This document shows positions 16,836 to 24,018 of a stretch of DNA of 39,346 bases, in pieces; position 1 is the first letter of the stretch, and each line of letters begins with the position of its first letter. Position numbers and translations under genes: made by a program. This stretch comes from Gammaproteobacteria bacterium. Its GTDB lineage: Bacteria; Pseudomonadota; Gammaproteobacteria; Pseudomonadales; Azotimanducaceae. The stretch lies in assembly GCA_026706385.1 (NCBI GenBank), contig JAPOYV010000051.1, positions 1 to 39,346 on the forward strand, read 5' to 3'. The notes beneath the pieces are model-generated. The model saw nothing but the letters and a program-made list of their open reading frames with translations. It did no database searches and was not told the DNA's origin.

Positions 16836-17327
16836 CTATTCGCGCAGCGAAATCGGTTGCGCGGGCGGTCCGTTGGCGACGAGGCGCGCGACCAGGCGTG
16901 GCAACGCCCGCGGCGCGAACTGATCGCCCGTGGCGGCTCGCAGGGCCGGCAACGTCCACCAGCGGAACTCGTGGAAGATGCCGACTTCGCTCTGTTCCGG
17001 GTTGTGTCGCGCCGTCGGCTCGAATCGCCGAGCGCGCACGAGGTAGATGTCCTCGTGCTGCTCGGTGACGTCGACATGCTCTTCCAAGCCGCGACCGAAG
17101 CGGTGGACACGCCGCCACAGTAGACGGGGCTCCCCGGGTACGGTCAAACCCGTTTCCTCCCACACCTCGCGGCGGAGCGCATCGAGTCGCTCCTCCTCGG
17201 GCTTGATTCCGCCACCGGGTAGCAGCCAGAAATCGCCCGAGCGATCCGGACGCTGCATACGCAGGAGTAGCACGCAGGCCTCGTCTTCCGACAGGATCAA
17301 TGCGCGTACGGCTTGTCGACGTCGCAT
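16836..17327 (-). CDS. Nudix hydrolase
   Basis: The 163-residue protein has a complete Nudix box: G39, E45 and REVWEETGL at 53-61 (pattern G-x5-E-x7-REUxEExGU), which binds magnesium and cleaves nucleoside diphosphate linkages. DFWLLPGGGIKPEEE precedes the box, and a beta strand with FRWWTLPALRAA closes the fold. Substrate cannot be predicted; candidates are oxidised nucleotides, nucleotide sugars or cofactors. The ATG at 17327 is the first start that leaves a compact fold (MRRRQAVRALILSEDE). The open frame further upstream to 17771 runs opposite the TonB gene and is not protein-like. The gene lies downstream of the TonB operon but a strong terminator separates them, so it should have its own promoter within 17328-17437. 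Confidence 0.9.
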   Translation of the reverse strand: MRRRQAVRALILSEDEACVLLLRMQRPDRSGDFWLLPGGGIKPEEERLDALRREVWEETGLTVPGEPRLLWRRVHRFGRGLEEHVDVTEQHEDIYLVRARRFEPTARHNPEQSEVGIFHEFRWWTLPALRAATGDQFAPRALPRLVARLVANGPPAQPISLRE

Positions 17328-17437
17328 GCGTCTCGTGACGGCGGGCGCGACCCGGGACGCGCAGTATCGCGCAACGGGTATCGCAGCGGCCTGGTCGCCT
17401 TGGTGTAATCTCCTAGGACAATCGCTCCGCCATGGAA

Positions 17438-17483
17438 GCGAAAAAGCCGGCACCCCGGAGCCCGAGAGCCACCGGGGTGCCGG
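17438..17483 (-). terminator. Rho-independent terminator of the blaI-M56-tonB operon
   Basis: A perfect 12-base-pair stem (CCGGCACCCCGG at 17447-17458 paired with CCGGGGTGCCGG at 17472-17483) encloses a 13-base loop. On the minus strand it is followed by CTTTTTCGC. It begins 10 bases beyond the TonB gene's stop codon, the classic arrangement for an intrinsic terminator. Confidence 0.9.
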
Positions 17484-17493
17484 AGGCCGCTCC

Positions 17494-18144
17494 CTAGTCC
17501 TCCAGTTGGAAGTGGATGCGCAGCAACATGCCCGGCGTGGCCGTAGGGACGCCGGCGACGATCTGCGGGCGATACCGGTAGCGCATGACCGCGCGCAACG
17601 CCGCGGCGTCGAAGACCCCCGGCGGATCCGCGTCGACCACCGTGGGATCGGCCACGGCCCCCGACGCCGCGATCGTGAACGACACCAAGACCCAACCTTC
17701 GAGTCCGCGCGCCAACGCGCGCTGCGGGTACTCCGGGGCCGGGGTGAGGAATGGGATCGGCATCCGGGCATCGCTCACGGCTCGGCCGACTCTTTCGACG
17801 ACCGGTACGACGCGATCGAATGTCGTCGGGTCGCCATCTTCCCCGAACTCGATGTGGTCGGGGATTGGCCGCCGCGGTTCGATCAGCACACGCGGCCGCT
17901 CCACTCTCTTGTTGCGAGGCGGTGGCTCTGGATCGTCCACGGTCCGCGAGAACACCAGCTTCTGCGCTAGCGGGCCTTCCTGGTAAACGGCGTCCGTAGT
18001 CGCGACGAAATAGCGCATCAGGAGCAGCAGCCCCGCCGTGATCACGGCCGAGAACATGCAAGACAGCAAGGCAGCCCGCGTGCGGCGGAGCGCCTCTGGT
18101 CGAACCAGCCCTGCGACCGTGTCAATCTTCTTTCGGACATTCAT
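17494..18144 (-). CDS. TonB family energy transducer
   Basis: The 216-residue protein has one N-terminal membrane helix (about 25-47), a proline- and charge-rich periplasmic stretch (DDPEPPPRNKRVERPR) and a C-terminal TonB fold at about 130-214. The fold shows PEYPQRALARGLEGWVLVSF, SGAVADPTVVDADPPGVFD and AALRAVMRYRYRPQ. TonB proteins transmit proton-motive force from ExbB/ExbD to outer-membrane receptors by pairing with their TonB box. No exbB or exbD is in the window. The ATG overlaps the stop of the M56/TonB gene as ATGA, so it is the third gene of the blaI operon, ending at a strong terminator. A partner may be the Sel1-like protein at 22287, which carries a TonB-box-like sequence. Confidence 0.88.
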   Translation of the reverse strand: MNVRKKIDTVAGLVRPEALRRTRAALLSCMFSAVITAGLLLLMRYFVATTDAVYQEGPLAQKLVFSRTVDDPEPPPRNKRVERPRVLIEPRRPIPDHIEFGEDGDPTTFDRVVPVVERVGRAVSDARMPIPFLTPAPEYPQRALARGLEGWVLVSFTIAASGAVADPTVVDADPPGVFDAAALRAVMRYRYRPQIVAGVPTATPGMLLRIHFQLED

Positions 18145-19472
18145 CAGTGTTTCTCCCCGTCAGAGAGTGCCGAGTCCGGCAACACGAAATCGAAACGGCG
18201 CACAAGGTGCCGCGCAGGCGTTGCGCCGTTCGACACCGCGATCGCTCGAGCCGCGGCATGCGCGTACTCCCGCCGCGCGACCGCTCGGAGCACGACGTCC
18301 TCGAAGACCCCCGCCGGTTCGCTGGCAATGACGGACGGCCGCACCACGCGACCGTCCCCGGTCAGCCGGTATTCGACGACCACGAACCCCTCGATGGCGT
18401 CGGCGAGGGCAGGGCCGGGGTAGATCGGCTGACGCGCCTCCCTGGGTCGCAGGTCTCCACCCGCCAGCGCCCGTTCCCGCACCTCCGGAAGCTTGAGCTC
18501 CGGTGGCCCGAGCACCACGCGTCGTGCGTTCGCCGGCATGGACGACCAAGGCGATACCGGTTCGCTCGCCTCGAACTCCACGCTCGTCAACAGCAGGGCC
18601 GCCCCCAGAACCGTGACGAGCCCCCAATACACGCGACTGACATCGAGCTGATGCTCGCGGATGCCAAGGAAACGCTGGAAGCGCGTCACCACGGCCGAGC
18701 CGCTCAAGCGGGCGACCACGGCCGGAGGCTCGGGTTCGTCGCGCACCGCGCACAGAACGCCGTCGAGGTAGTGTGCGCAACTCGGCAGACACTCCGCGGC
18801 CCGGTCGTCGCAGCTTTGCTCGATGGCCTCGATGAACTGCCGGCGCAATAGACCGAGCCAAGGGGCGAACCAATACCAGTGCAGCACGAGGCTCAAGGCC
18901 AAGACGGCCAGGTCGTCGCGACGGCTCAAATGCACGAACTCGTGCGCGAGCACCGCGCGCAGAGTGCCGATGCGCCAGGTCTCCGCCTCTGTCGGCAGGA
19001 CGACGCGGTCGCCGGCGAGGCTAGACGAGCAGGCTTCGTCGCCGACATGCAGACGATACGGCCGCGAAAACCCCAGTTCCCGGGCCACTGTCGCCGCCTC
19101 GCGTGCGATGTTCTGATCGTCGATCAACGGCAGCGCTTTCAAACGTTCGCGCGAGCCTCGCGCCCGCGCAATCGCCCGCACGTTGAGCGCCACCGCAACG
19201 CCGAACCAAGCGACGAGCAGCCAGAGCGGCACGGGCACGGCACCCGCCAGGCTCAACGCGGCGAGGCTGTCGAACGGCGCCGTCCAGTACCAGCCGCTGC
19301 TGACGGCAAGGACGACAGGCAGGGCGATCAGCAGTCCACCGGCCAACAAGGCGTAGGCGCGGCGCGTCACCGCGTTGCGTCGAAACGCGGTAAGCGCGAT
19401 GCACGTCAACAGCGCCGAGCACAGCGCAAGCTGCACCAGGAAGCGCGCCTCGATGTGCAGGACGTCCGTCAC
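18144..19472 (-). CDS. BlaR1-like M56 metallopeptidase with C-terminal TonB-like domain
   Basis: The 442-residue protein has hydrophobic helices at about 10-30, 40-58 and 68-98. A zinc metallopeptidase domain follows with HEFVH at 177-181 and a probable third ligand Glu218 in EAIEQSCDDRA. Another helix lies near 284-301, and a C-terminal TonB-like module spans about 350-435 (QPIYPGPALADAIEGFVVVE, GRVVRPSVIASEPAGVFEDV). In BlaR1 the M56 domain leads to inactivation of the BlaI repressor after ligand sensing; here the sensor penicillin-binding domain is replaced by a TonB-like fold. It overlaps blaI upstream and tonB downstream, both as ATGA. I infer it senses envelope or TonB-related state and relieves BlaI repression. 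Confidence 0.88.
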   Translation of the reverse strand: MTDVLHIEARFLVQLALCSALLTCIALTAFRRNAVTRRAYALLAGGLLIALPVVLAVSSGWYWTAPFDSLAALSLAGAVPVPLWLLVAWFGVAVALNVRAIARARGSRERLKALPLIDDQNIAREAATVARELGFSRPYRLHVGDEACSSSLAGDRVVLPTEAETWRIGTLRAVLAHEFVHLSRRDDLAVLALSLVLHWYWFAPWLGLLRRQFIEAIEQSCDDRAAECLPSCAHYLDGVLCAVRDEPEPPAVVARLSGSAVVTRFQRFLGIREHQLDVSRVYWGLVTVLGAALLLTSVEFEASEPVSPWSSMPANARRVVLGPPELKLPEVRERALAGGDLRPREARQPIYPGPALADAIEGFVVVEYRLTGDGRVVRPSVIASEPAGVFEDVVLRAVARREYAHAAARAIAVSNGATPARHLVRRFDFVLPDSALSDGEKH

Positions 19473-19858
19473 GGCGCGTCGGTCGCCTTGAACTTGGCGA
19501 GAACGGCCTCGATGGACGCCAGCTCGTCGTCGGACAACTCGCGCTTCGAACCGAGAAGGCCGACGACCGCCGCAGCAGCCGACCCGCCGTAGAACGTCTC
19601 CACGACCCGGTTGAGCGCGCTTCGCCGCGCCTTCGCCCGGGCCAGAACCGGGCGGTACACGTACCGGCCGCGGTCGTCGCGGTAGGCGACGTGGCCTTTG
19701 TCGAGTAGCTTGCGGAGCAAGGCTCGCACCGCGGAGTAGCTCGGCGCGTCCGGAAGTGCATCCTGCACCTCGCCGACCGCCGCCTCGCCGTTTTCGTAGA
19801 GTACATCCATGATCTGACGCTCCCGGCGCGTCAGGTGCACATGATCGTCCCGAGTCAT
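19469..19858 (-). CDS. BlaI/MecI/CopY-type transcriptional repressor
   Basis: The 129-residue protein has a winged helix-turn-helix at about 8-75: LTRRERQIMDVLYENGEAAV, then SYSAVRALLRKLLDKGHVAY and DRGRYVYRPV. A C-terminal dimerisation region follows (LNRVVETFYGGSAAAAVVGL). Family members bind palindromic operators as dimers and are inactivated when a BlaR1-type protease responds to its signal. The gene is first in an operon with the M56/TonB protease and TonB. The dyad 19887-19902 just upstream closely resembles the classical BlaI/MecI operator, so autoregulation is likely. The same dyad before the repeat-protein operon implies a second target. No beta-lactamase or PBP2a gene is in the window, so a resistance role is not supported. 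Confidence 0.92.
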   Translation of the reverse strand: MTRDDHVHLTRRERQIMDVLYENGEAAVGEVQDALPDAPSYSAVRALLRKLLDKGHVAYRDDRGRYVYRPVLARAKARRSALNRVVETFYGGSAAAAVVGLLGSKRELSDDELASIEAVLAKFKATDAP

Positions 19859-19875
19859 CGCAATTGCTGTTTTCG

Positions 19876-19902
19876 TAGCATGAAGATGCTATGTATTTAG
19901 CA
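19876..19902 (-). promoter_or_regulatory. BlaI-type operator cluster before blaI
   Basis: Three half-sites, TAGCA at 19876, TGCTA at 19887 and TAGCA at 19898, alternate in orientation with starts exactly 11 bases apart. The second and third form the dyad TGCTATGTATTTAGCA (5-6-5), close to the known BlaI/MecI operator TACTACATATGTAGTA. The first and second form TAGCAT-GAAG-ATGCTA. The cluster ends 18 bases before the blaI start codon, ideal for autorepression. Confidence 0.75.
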
Positions 19903-19934
19903 CCTAAGACAGCCCGGGTGGAAGTGCGTTCTTA

Positions 19935-19967
19935 GACCGTTTGGTCATAAGCAAGCGGTTTCTTATG
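19935..19967. other. Two adjacent AT-rich dyads downstream of the lipoprotein gene
   Basis: GACC-GTTT-GGTC (19935-19946) and CATAAG-N10-CTTATG (19946-19951 with 19962-19967) lie back to back between the lipoprotein stop and the BlaI operators. They could slow transcription from the lipoprotein operon or serve as further binding sites for blaI regulation. They have neither a GC-rich stem nor a T-run, so I do not call a terminator. Confidence 0.3.
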
Positions 19968-19980
19968 CAATTGCGTCGCT

Positions 19981-21189
19981 TCAATCAATAGCTGCGGGCT
20001 GACCTACGGTCTCCTGCCAGAGGTCCTTGAGCAACGCGCGGAGCGTCACGTACTGGGTGTCCAACGCACCCTTCAACGTGATCGTCCGGTTCTCCAGGCG
20101 GAGCGTATGCGGCACGATTTCCGCCTCCGCCGACTCGCCCAGCTCACGCAGGACGTCGGCGTAGGCTTGTGCCGCCGCATCGTCGTGCATCGCCCCGATC
20201 AAGAGGGACGCGCCGACGGCCAGCCTCTGTTGCTGCGGCTCCGGATCCTCGCCCTGCAAGCCCACGGTGATGCTGTCAATCAGAGCCGCCGAACCGGCCA
20301 GCGTCCGGGCACGGGCTTCCTGCGCCAGGCGGCGGTGGGTGAGCTTGGTCTGGTACGTGGCGCGTCGCCAATGCCGATACGGCAGGAACATAGCCCTGTT
20401 GAAGTCGGCGAAATACTCGTCAAGCGTGTCCAGGAAGAGGTGCTCGCGGCTACGTATCTGGCGCACCCGCTCAAGCAGCGGATCATTCACCGCCGGAAGT
20501 CGTTGCAGGTCGAACGCGCCATCGTGTTTCTCGACCACGTAGTCAGCGAACGCATCCGGGGCTAGGCCCTGCGCGAAGCGCATCTCGGCGATCGTGCGGA
20601 TCCGTGCCAGTTCCCAGTCCGGCAGTCGGTGCAGCCGGTCGCGCATGTCGCTGGCGACCTGACGGTAGACCTCCTCGAACGGGTCCCCTTCGGGCCTTAA
20701 GTTCGCGTAGGTTTCGGCACTGGCCAACACCTCGTAGCGCGTCTCGAACCAAAACACGCCGCGCGCATCGGTCACTCGCACCGCTAGCGCCAACACCTCG
20801 CCGTCCGAGTCCTCGATCGCCACCTCGACCACCACGTCGCTCGGGACGCCGTGCGGGGTCACGCGCACGGCCGCCCAGTCGCCGCGAGAGTTCAACTCCT
20901 CCTTCAACAGGTAGGCCTGGTAGTTGCCCTCGGCCCGGCGCACTTCGGGACGCGCGATCGGGTCGTCCTCGGTGTCGAAGTCCTGTCCGATGTTGGCAGC
21001 GAATACGCCGACCCCGACGTCCAAGAGGAGGTGCTCCGGAATCGGCGCCGCAGACGACCGCGTGAACGGCTCGGGTTCTTGTTTGCGAGGGGCAAGCCCC
21101 TCGCGCTCCCCGGCTGAGGGCTCCGGCTCCACGACCGGTGCGGTGATCGCGCAGCCTCCCACCAGCAAGGCCGCGAAAACACGTCTCAC
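19981..21189 (-). CDS. Putative lipoprotein of unknown function
   Basis: I do not recognise a named family. The 402-residue product begins MRRVFAALLVGGCAITAP, a short signal sequence with a lipobox-like cysteine at 13, then a Pro/Glu-rich linker to about residue 50. The rest is mixed alpha/beta, including IPEHLLLDVGVGVFAANIGQ and a helical, arginine-rich second half (RHWRRATYQTKLTHRRLAQE). It probably sits on the periplasmic face of the envelope. The start codon overlaps the stop of the repeat-protein gene at 21186 as ATGA, so both are transcribed from the BlaI-operator promoter near 22100. The repeated pairing suggests it forms a complex with, or is a platform for, the exported helical-repeat proteins. 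Confidence 0.72.
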   Translation of the reverse strand: MRRVFAALLVGGCAITAPVVEPEPSAGEREGLAPRKQEPEPFTRSSAAPIPEHLLLDVGVGVFAANIGQDFDTEDDPIARPEVRRAEGNYQAYLLKEELNSRGDWAAVRVTPHGVPSDVVVEVAIEDSDGEVLALAVRVTDARGVFWFETRYEVLASAETYANLRPEGDPFEEVYRQVASDMRDRLHRLPDWELARIRTIAEMRFAQGLAPDAFADYVVEKHDGAFDLQRLPAVNDPLLERVRQIRSREHLFLDTLDEYFADFNRAMFLPYRHWRRATYQTKLTHRRLAQEARARTLAGSAALIDSITVGLQGEDPEPQQQRLAVGASLLIGAMHDDAAAQAYADVLRELGESAEAEIVPHTLRLENRTITLKGALDTQYVTLRALLKDLWQETVGQPAAID

Positions 21190-22058
21190 GGCGAGACTCC
21201 GTTGGTCGGCACTGCTTCCTCGCTCGCGGCTTGGCGCAGTGTGTCGGCCAGATCAGGCTTCACCAGATCCTTCAACAACCCAATCGCCCGCTCCCGGTCG
21301 TCGCGCGCGAAATACACCGGTGCCCACCACTGTTTTTCGATGACAAGGCCGTGTTTCGCCGCTTCCTCTGCCGCCGCCGCCAAGCGTGACAGGGCCGCAT
21401 CGAAATCGTACTCCAGGTCCGCGATCGGATCCTCGAGCGTCGCCATCTCCTCGATGATGCGGTTCATCGCCACGTATGGGCCTACGCCGACGTCGTCGAG
21501 GACCGCGATGCCGATGCGGACGTACATGAGCGCGGCCTCGTAGTCGCCCATCTCGAAGTGCGTGCTGATGAGGTGGTTGAGGGCGACCGAGGTATAGCCC
21601 ACCGGCAGGTAGCGGCCAAGCTGGAGCATCTCCCGGTACACGGCCGCCGCCGCCGTGAAGTCCCCGGCGGCGATATGCTTGTCCGCCAGTTGGCCGAGCA
21701 GACGGTAGATCATCGTCGTCTGCTGATGACTGTGCGTGCGTACCAACCGGACCGCGCTCCGGAACGACTCGAGCGCCGCCTCGTCATTCCCGTCCGCCAT
21801 GCTGCGCATGGCTTGTGCGACCCGCTGGAAAACCGTGATGCTCGGGGGCTGCTGAAGCCGCGCCTTGCGCAAGCCCCGATCATCCCAAAGACGCTTAGAC
21901 AGGGCGTCGATCTTACTGCCCTCCATCATTGGCTCGGGCGACCAGTTGGAGTCGTCCTTCACCGTGGGCGCCGCTGCGGCCACGTGCGCGATGCAAAGTG
22001 CCAGTCCGATCAATACCACCGACTGCCAACAAGCGCGAAACCAATCCGACCCGGTCAT
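21186..22058 (-). CDS. Exported helical-repeat (TPR-like) protein, array copy 4
   Basis: The 290-residue product has a signal peptide (hydrophobic about 14-30, ending HVAAAAP) and then helix pairs resembling tetratricopeptide repeats from about residue 75. Shared array motifs are LGQLADKHIAAGDFTAAAAV, YREMLQLGRYLPVGYTS, YEAALMYVRIGIAVLDDVGV, YDFDAALSRL and WWAPVYFARDDRERAI. It is closest to the copy at 23059 (both have GVGPY and LEDPIADLEYDFDAA). The ATG at 22058 starts the signal peptide; the open frame up to 22610 is discarded. It is the first gene of an operon with the lipoprotein and has a BlaI-type operator over its predicted promoter. The function is unknown; periplasmic protein-protein interaction is likely. 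Confidence 0.8.
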   Translation of the reverse strand: MTGSDWFRACWQSVVLIGLALCIAHVAAAAPTVKDDSNWSPEPMMEGSKIDALSKRLWDDRGLRKARLQQPPSITVFQRVAQAMRSMADGNDEAALESFRSAVRLVRTHSHQQTTMIYRLLGQLADKHIAAGDFTAAAAVYREMLQLGRYLPVGYTSVALNHLISTHFEMGDYEAALMYVRIGIAVLDDVGVGPYVAMNRIIEEMATLEDPIADLEYDFDAALSRLAAAAEEAAKHGLVIEKQWWAPVYFARDDRERAIGLLKDLVKPDLADTLRQAASEEAVPTNGVSP

Positions 22059-22085
22059 CGAGCAAGACGCAACACCCGAGGAGAG

Positions 22086-22101
22086 TGCTAGGTTTTTAGC
22101 A
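22086..22101 (-). promoter_or_regulatory. BlaI-type operator before the repeat-protein/lipoprotein operon
   Basis: TGCTAGGTTTTTAGCA is a 5-6-5 dyad with the same half-sites and spacing as the operator in front of blaI (TGCTA-N6-TAGCA). It ends 28 bases before the start codon at 22058 and covers the predicted -10 box, so binding should block transcription. Confidence 0.7.
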
Positions 22102-22121
22102 TTGCGGCGGGCGCGAGGCAA
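22093..22121 (-). promoter_or_regulatory. Predicted sigma-70 promoter of the repeat-protein/lipoprotein operon
   Basis: On the minus strand TTGCCT (22116-22121) and TAAAAA (22093-22098) are separated by 17 bases, each matching four of six consensus bases. The -10 box lies wholly inside the BlaI-type dyad. The remaining bases to 22286 form the divergent leader of the Sel1-like gene and show nothing further that I can identify. Confidence 0.5.
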
Positions 22122-22286
22122 GGCTCGCATCCATAGGTCGGTCTGTTCTGACCAGCGCGCCCGCATAGCCTCAGCATTGACCCGGTGGCCGGACTCGCAT
22201 CTCCTGATGACACTCTCTGCCGATTTGGCATCAAGCTGGAGCCAATGATGTAATCGGGCGTGTACGGGCACACCTTTGGATTTCGA

Positions 22287-23042
22287 ATGACGATCACGCC
22301 AATCCAAGCCGCACTGTTGTCCATGCTGGTGTCGTTGGCTGGCGACGTTGCGACGGCTGCCACGCGAGAGTCCCCGGCGGACTCGGCGGTCGGCACCGAC
22401 TACGTCGAGGAAGTGATCGTCACTGCGGAGCGCCTCGAAAAAGGCGAGTGGCCGACCGGGACGATCATCACGCAGACGTACAACGTTCGTCAGCGCGGCA
22501 TGCTGCTGTACGAACTCGGGAGGTACGCGGAGGCGCTGCCGCTGCTCCTCGTGGCCGCCGAGCGCGGCTTCAAGTGGCCACAGGCGATGGCCGGCGACAT
22601 CTACATGCATGGCCGAGGCGGTGTTCGGCGCGACCTCCGGTCCGGATTCGGCTGGCTGGGCGTAGCTGCGTCGCCGCGGACGTCGTGGCAGATCGACAGC
22701 TACTTCCGCCAGGCGATGGCGGAGCTCCCGGACCAGATGCGAAAGGCCGCCGAGGACGCCGTGGACGAGTACCGCAAACGGTGGGACAGTCGTGGATGGC
22801 GCGTTTCATGCCGACGCGTGGTATCCGAATCGCCGAACTCGGTGGTGACGAGCTTGCGACTGAACAAACGTCTACGTTGCATTTTTTGGGACGAGATACC
22901 TGTCTGTCGCCAGCCTTACCGCTACGCGATGTTCGGGCTGCCTACCGGGGAGCAGCTTGCGTGGGAATGCGACCCGGTGAGCAAGGCGCGCGTGGACGTC
23001 GCGAGGATCCAGGTGCCGGCCGGGCCACACCGGCCCGAATAG
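22287..23042 (+). CDS. Exported Sel1-like repeat protein with TonB-box-like N-terminus
   Basis: The 251-residue protein has a signal peptide (residues 1-25). Just after it lies VEEVIVTAER at 40-49, a close match to the TonB box of many proteobacterial receptors. Residues about 75-125 hold a Sel1/TPR-like helical pair (YAEALPLLLVAAERGFKWPQ and GDIYMHGRGGVRRDLRSGFG). The C-terminal part has four cysteines (within 181-235) that might form disulfides. There is no plug or beta-barrel, so it is not a receptor itself. It is the only plus-strand gene in this region, lying between array copies 3 and 4 and divergent from the BlaI-type operator. The ATG at 22287 is chosen as the start of the signal peptide; a GTG at 22260 is possible. 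It may be a soluble or surface partner of the TonB proteins. Confidence 0.72.
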   Translation: MTITPIQAALLSMLVSLAGDVATAATRESPADSAVGTDYVEEVIVTAERLEKGEWPTGTIITQTYNVRQRGMLLYELGRYAEALPLLLVAAERGFKWPQAMAGDIYMHGRGGVRRDLRSGFGWLGVAASPRTSWQIDSYFRQAMAELPDQMRKAAEDAVDEYRKRWDSRGWRVSCRRVVSESPNSVVTSLRLNKRLRCIFWDEIPVCRQPYRYAMFGLPTGEQLAWECDPVSKARVDVARIQVPAGPHRPE

Positions 23043-23058
23043 CCTTTCCGCGCGACGC

Positions 23059-24018
23059 TCACGGCGAAAGCGATTGCCCCGGGACTGGGGACTCCACGGC
23101 CGCCTCGCGGAGGATATCGCCGAGCCCCGGACGCAGCAGGTCCTTCAGCAGCGTGATCGCACGCTCACGATCATGCCGAGCGAAGTACACGGGGGCCCAC
23201 CACTGGTCCTCGATGACCAGGCCGTGCCTTTCCGCTTCCGCCGCCGCCGCTTCCAGCCGTGCCATGGCCGCGTCGAAGTCGTACTCGAGGTCGGCGATGG
23301 GATCCTCCAAGGCCGACATCTCCTGGATGATGCGGTTCATCGCCAAGTAGGGGCCGACGCCGACATTGTCGAGGACGGCGATGCCGATGCGGACGTACAT
23401 GAGCGCCGCCTCGTAGTCCTCTAGGTCGAAGTGCGTATTGATCAAGTGGTTGAGCGCCGTCGACGTATACCCCGTCGGTAGGTAGCGACCGAGTTGGAGC
23501 ATCTCGCGGTAGACCAACGCCGCATTGGCGAAATCTCCCCTCGCGATGTGCCTGTCCGCCAGTTGGCCCAATACCTGGTGCGTCATCAACGTTTGCTGGT
23601 GATTGTGAGTCCGCGCCAGACGCACCGCACCACGTAGCCAATCGAGAGCCTCGCCGTCGTCACCTTCCGCCATGGCCCGCATGGCGCGTTCGACACGCTG
23701 GAAAACGGCCGTGCTTCCTGCCCGCTGCACGCGCGCGTTGCGGAGTCCGCGGTCCTCCCAAAGGCGCCTGGACAGGTCTTCGATGATGCTGTCCTCCGAT
23801 ACGCCCGGCGCCGGCGGCATGTCCGGCTCTTCCTCGGGAGCCTCGCCAGAGCGTTCGATCGGCATCCAGGGTGGCAGTTGGGGTGCCGCCGCAGGGCCCG
23901 CCAACGCAACAGCCGGCAGCGACTGGCCGCGGTCGACACCCACGTTCCCGACGACGAACGCTGATACCGTCACCGGCAGAGCCGTGCGCCTGAGCCAAGT
24001 GCCAAACCTCGTCCTCAC
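23059..24018 (-). CDS. Exported helical-repeat (TPR-like) protein, array copy 3
   Basis: The 319-residue product has an N-terminal hydrophobic segment (about 10-42) with a signal-peptide-like Ala-rich end, a Pro/Glu-rich linker, then the array's helical-repeat body. Motifs include SRRLWEDRGLRNARVQRAG, LGQLADRHIARGDFANAALV, YREMLQLGRYLPTGYTSTAL, YEAALMYVRIGIAVLDNVGV and QWWAPVYFARHDRERAITLL. It is the close sister of copy 4, with which it shares GVGPY and LEDPIADLEYDFDAA, and more distant from copies 1 and 2. The ATG overlaps the stop of copy 2 as ATGA. Its stop is 16 bases from the convergent Sel1-like gene. I infer a periplasmic interaction scaffold; no catalytic motif is seen. Confidence 0.8.
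   Translation of the reverse strand: MRTRFGTWLRRTALPVTVSAFVVGNVGVDRGQSLPAVALAGPAAAPQLPPWMPIERSGEAPEEEPDMPPAPGVSEDSIIEDLSRRLWEDRGLRNARVQRAGSTAVFQRVERAMRAMAEGDDGEALDWLRGAVRLARTHNHQQTLMTHQVLGQLADRHIARGDFANAALVYREMLQLGRYLPTGYTSTALNHLINTHFDLEDYEAALMYVRIGIAVLDNVGVGPYLAMNRIIQEMSALEDPIADLEYDFDAAMARLEAAAAEAERHGLVIEDQWWAPVYFARHDRERAITLLKDLLRPGLGDILREAAVESPVPGQSLSP

Noticed and set aside
17494-19858. Beta-lactam resistance locus
   Set aside because: BlaI and an M56 protein are present, but there is no beta-lactamase or PBP2a gene and the M56 protein lacks a penicillin-binding sensor domain.
22287-23042. TonB-dependent receptor
   Set aside because: The TonB-box-like motif is present, but the protein is only 251 residues long with no plug domain or beta-barrel.
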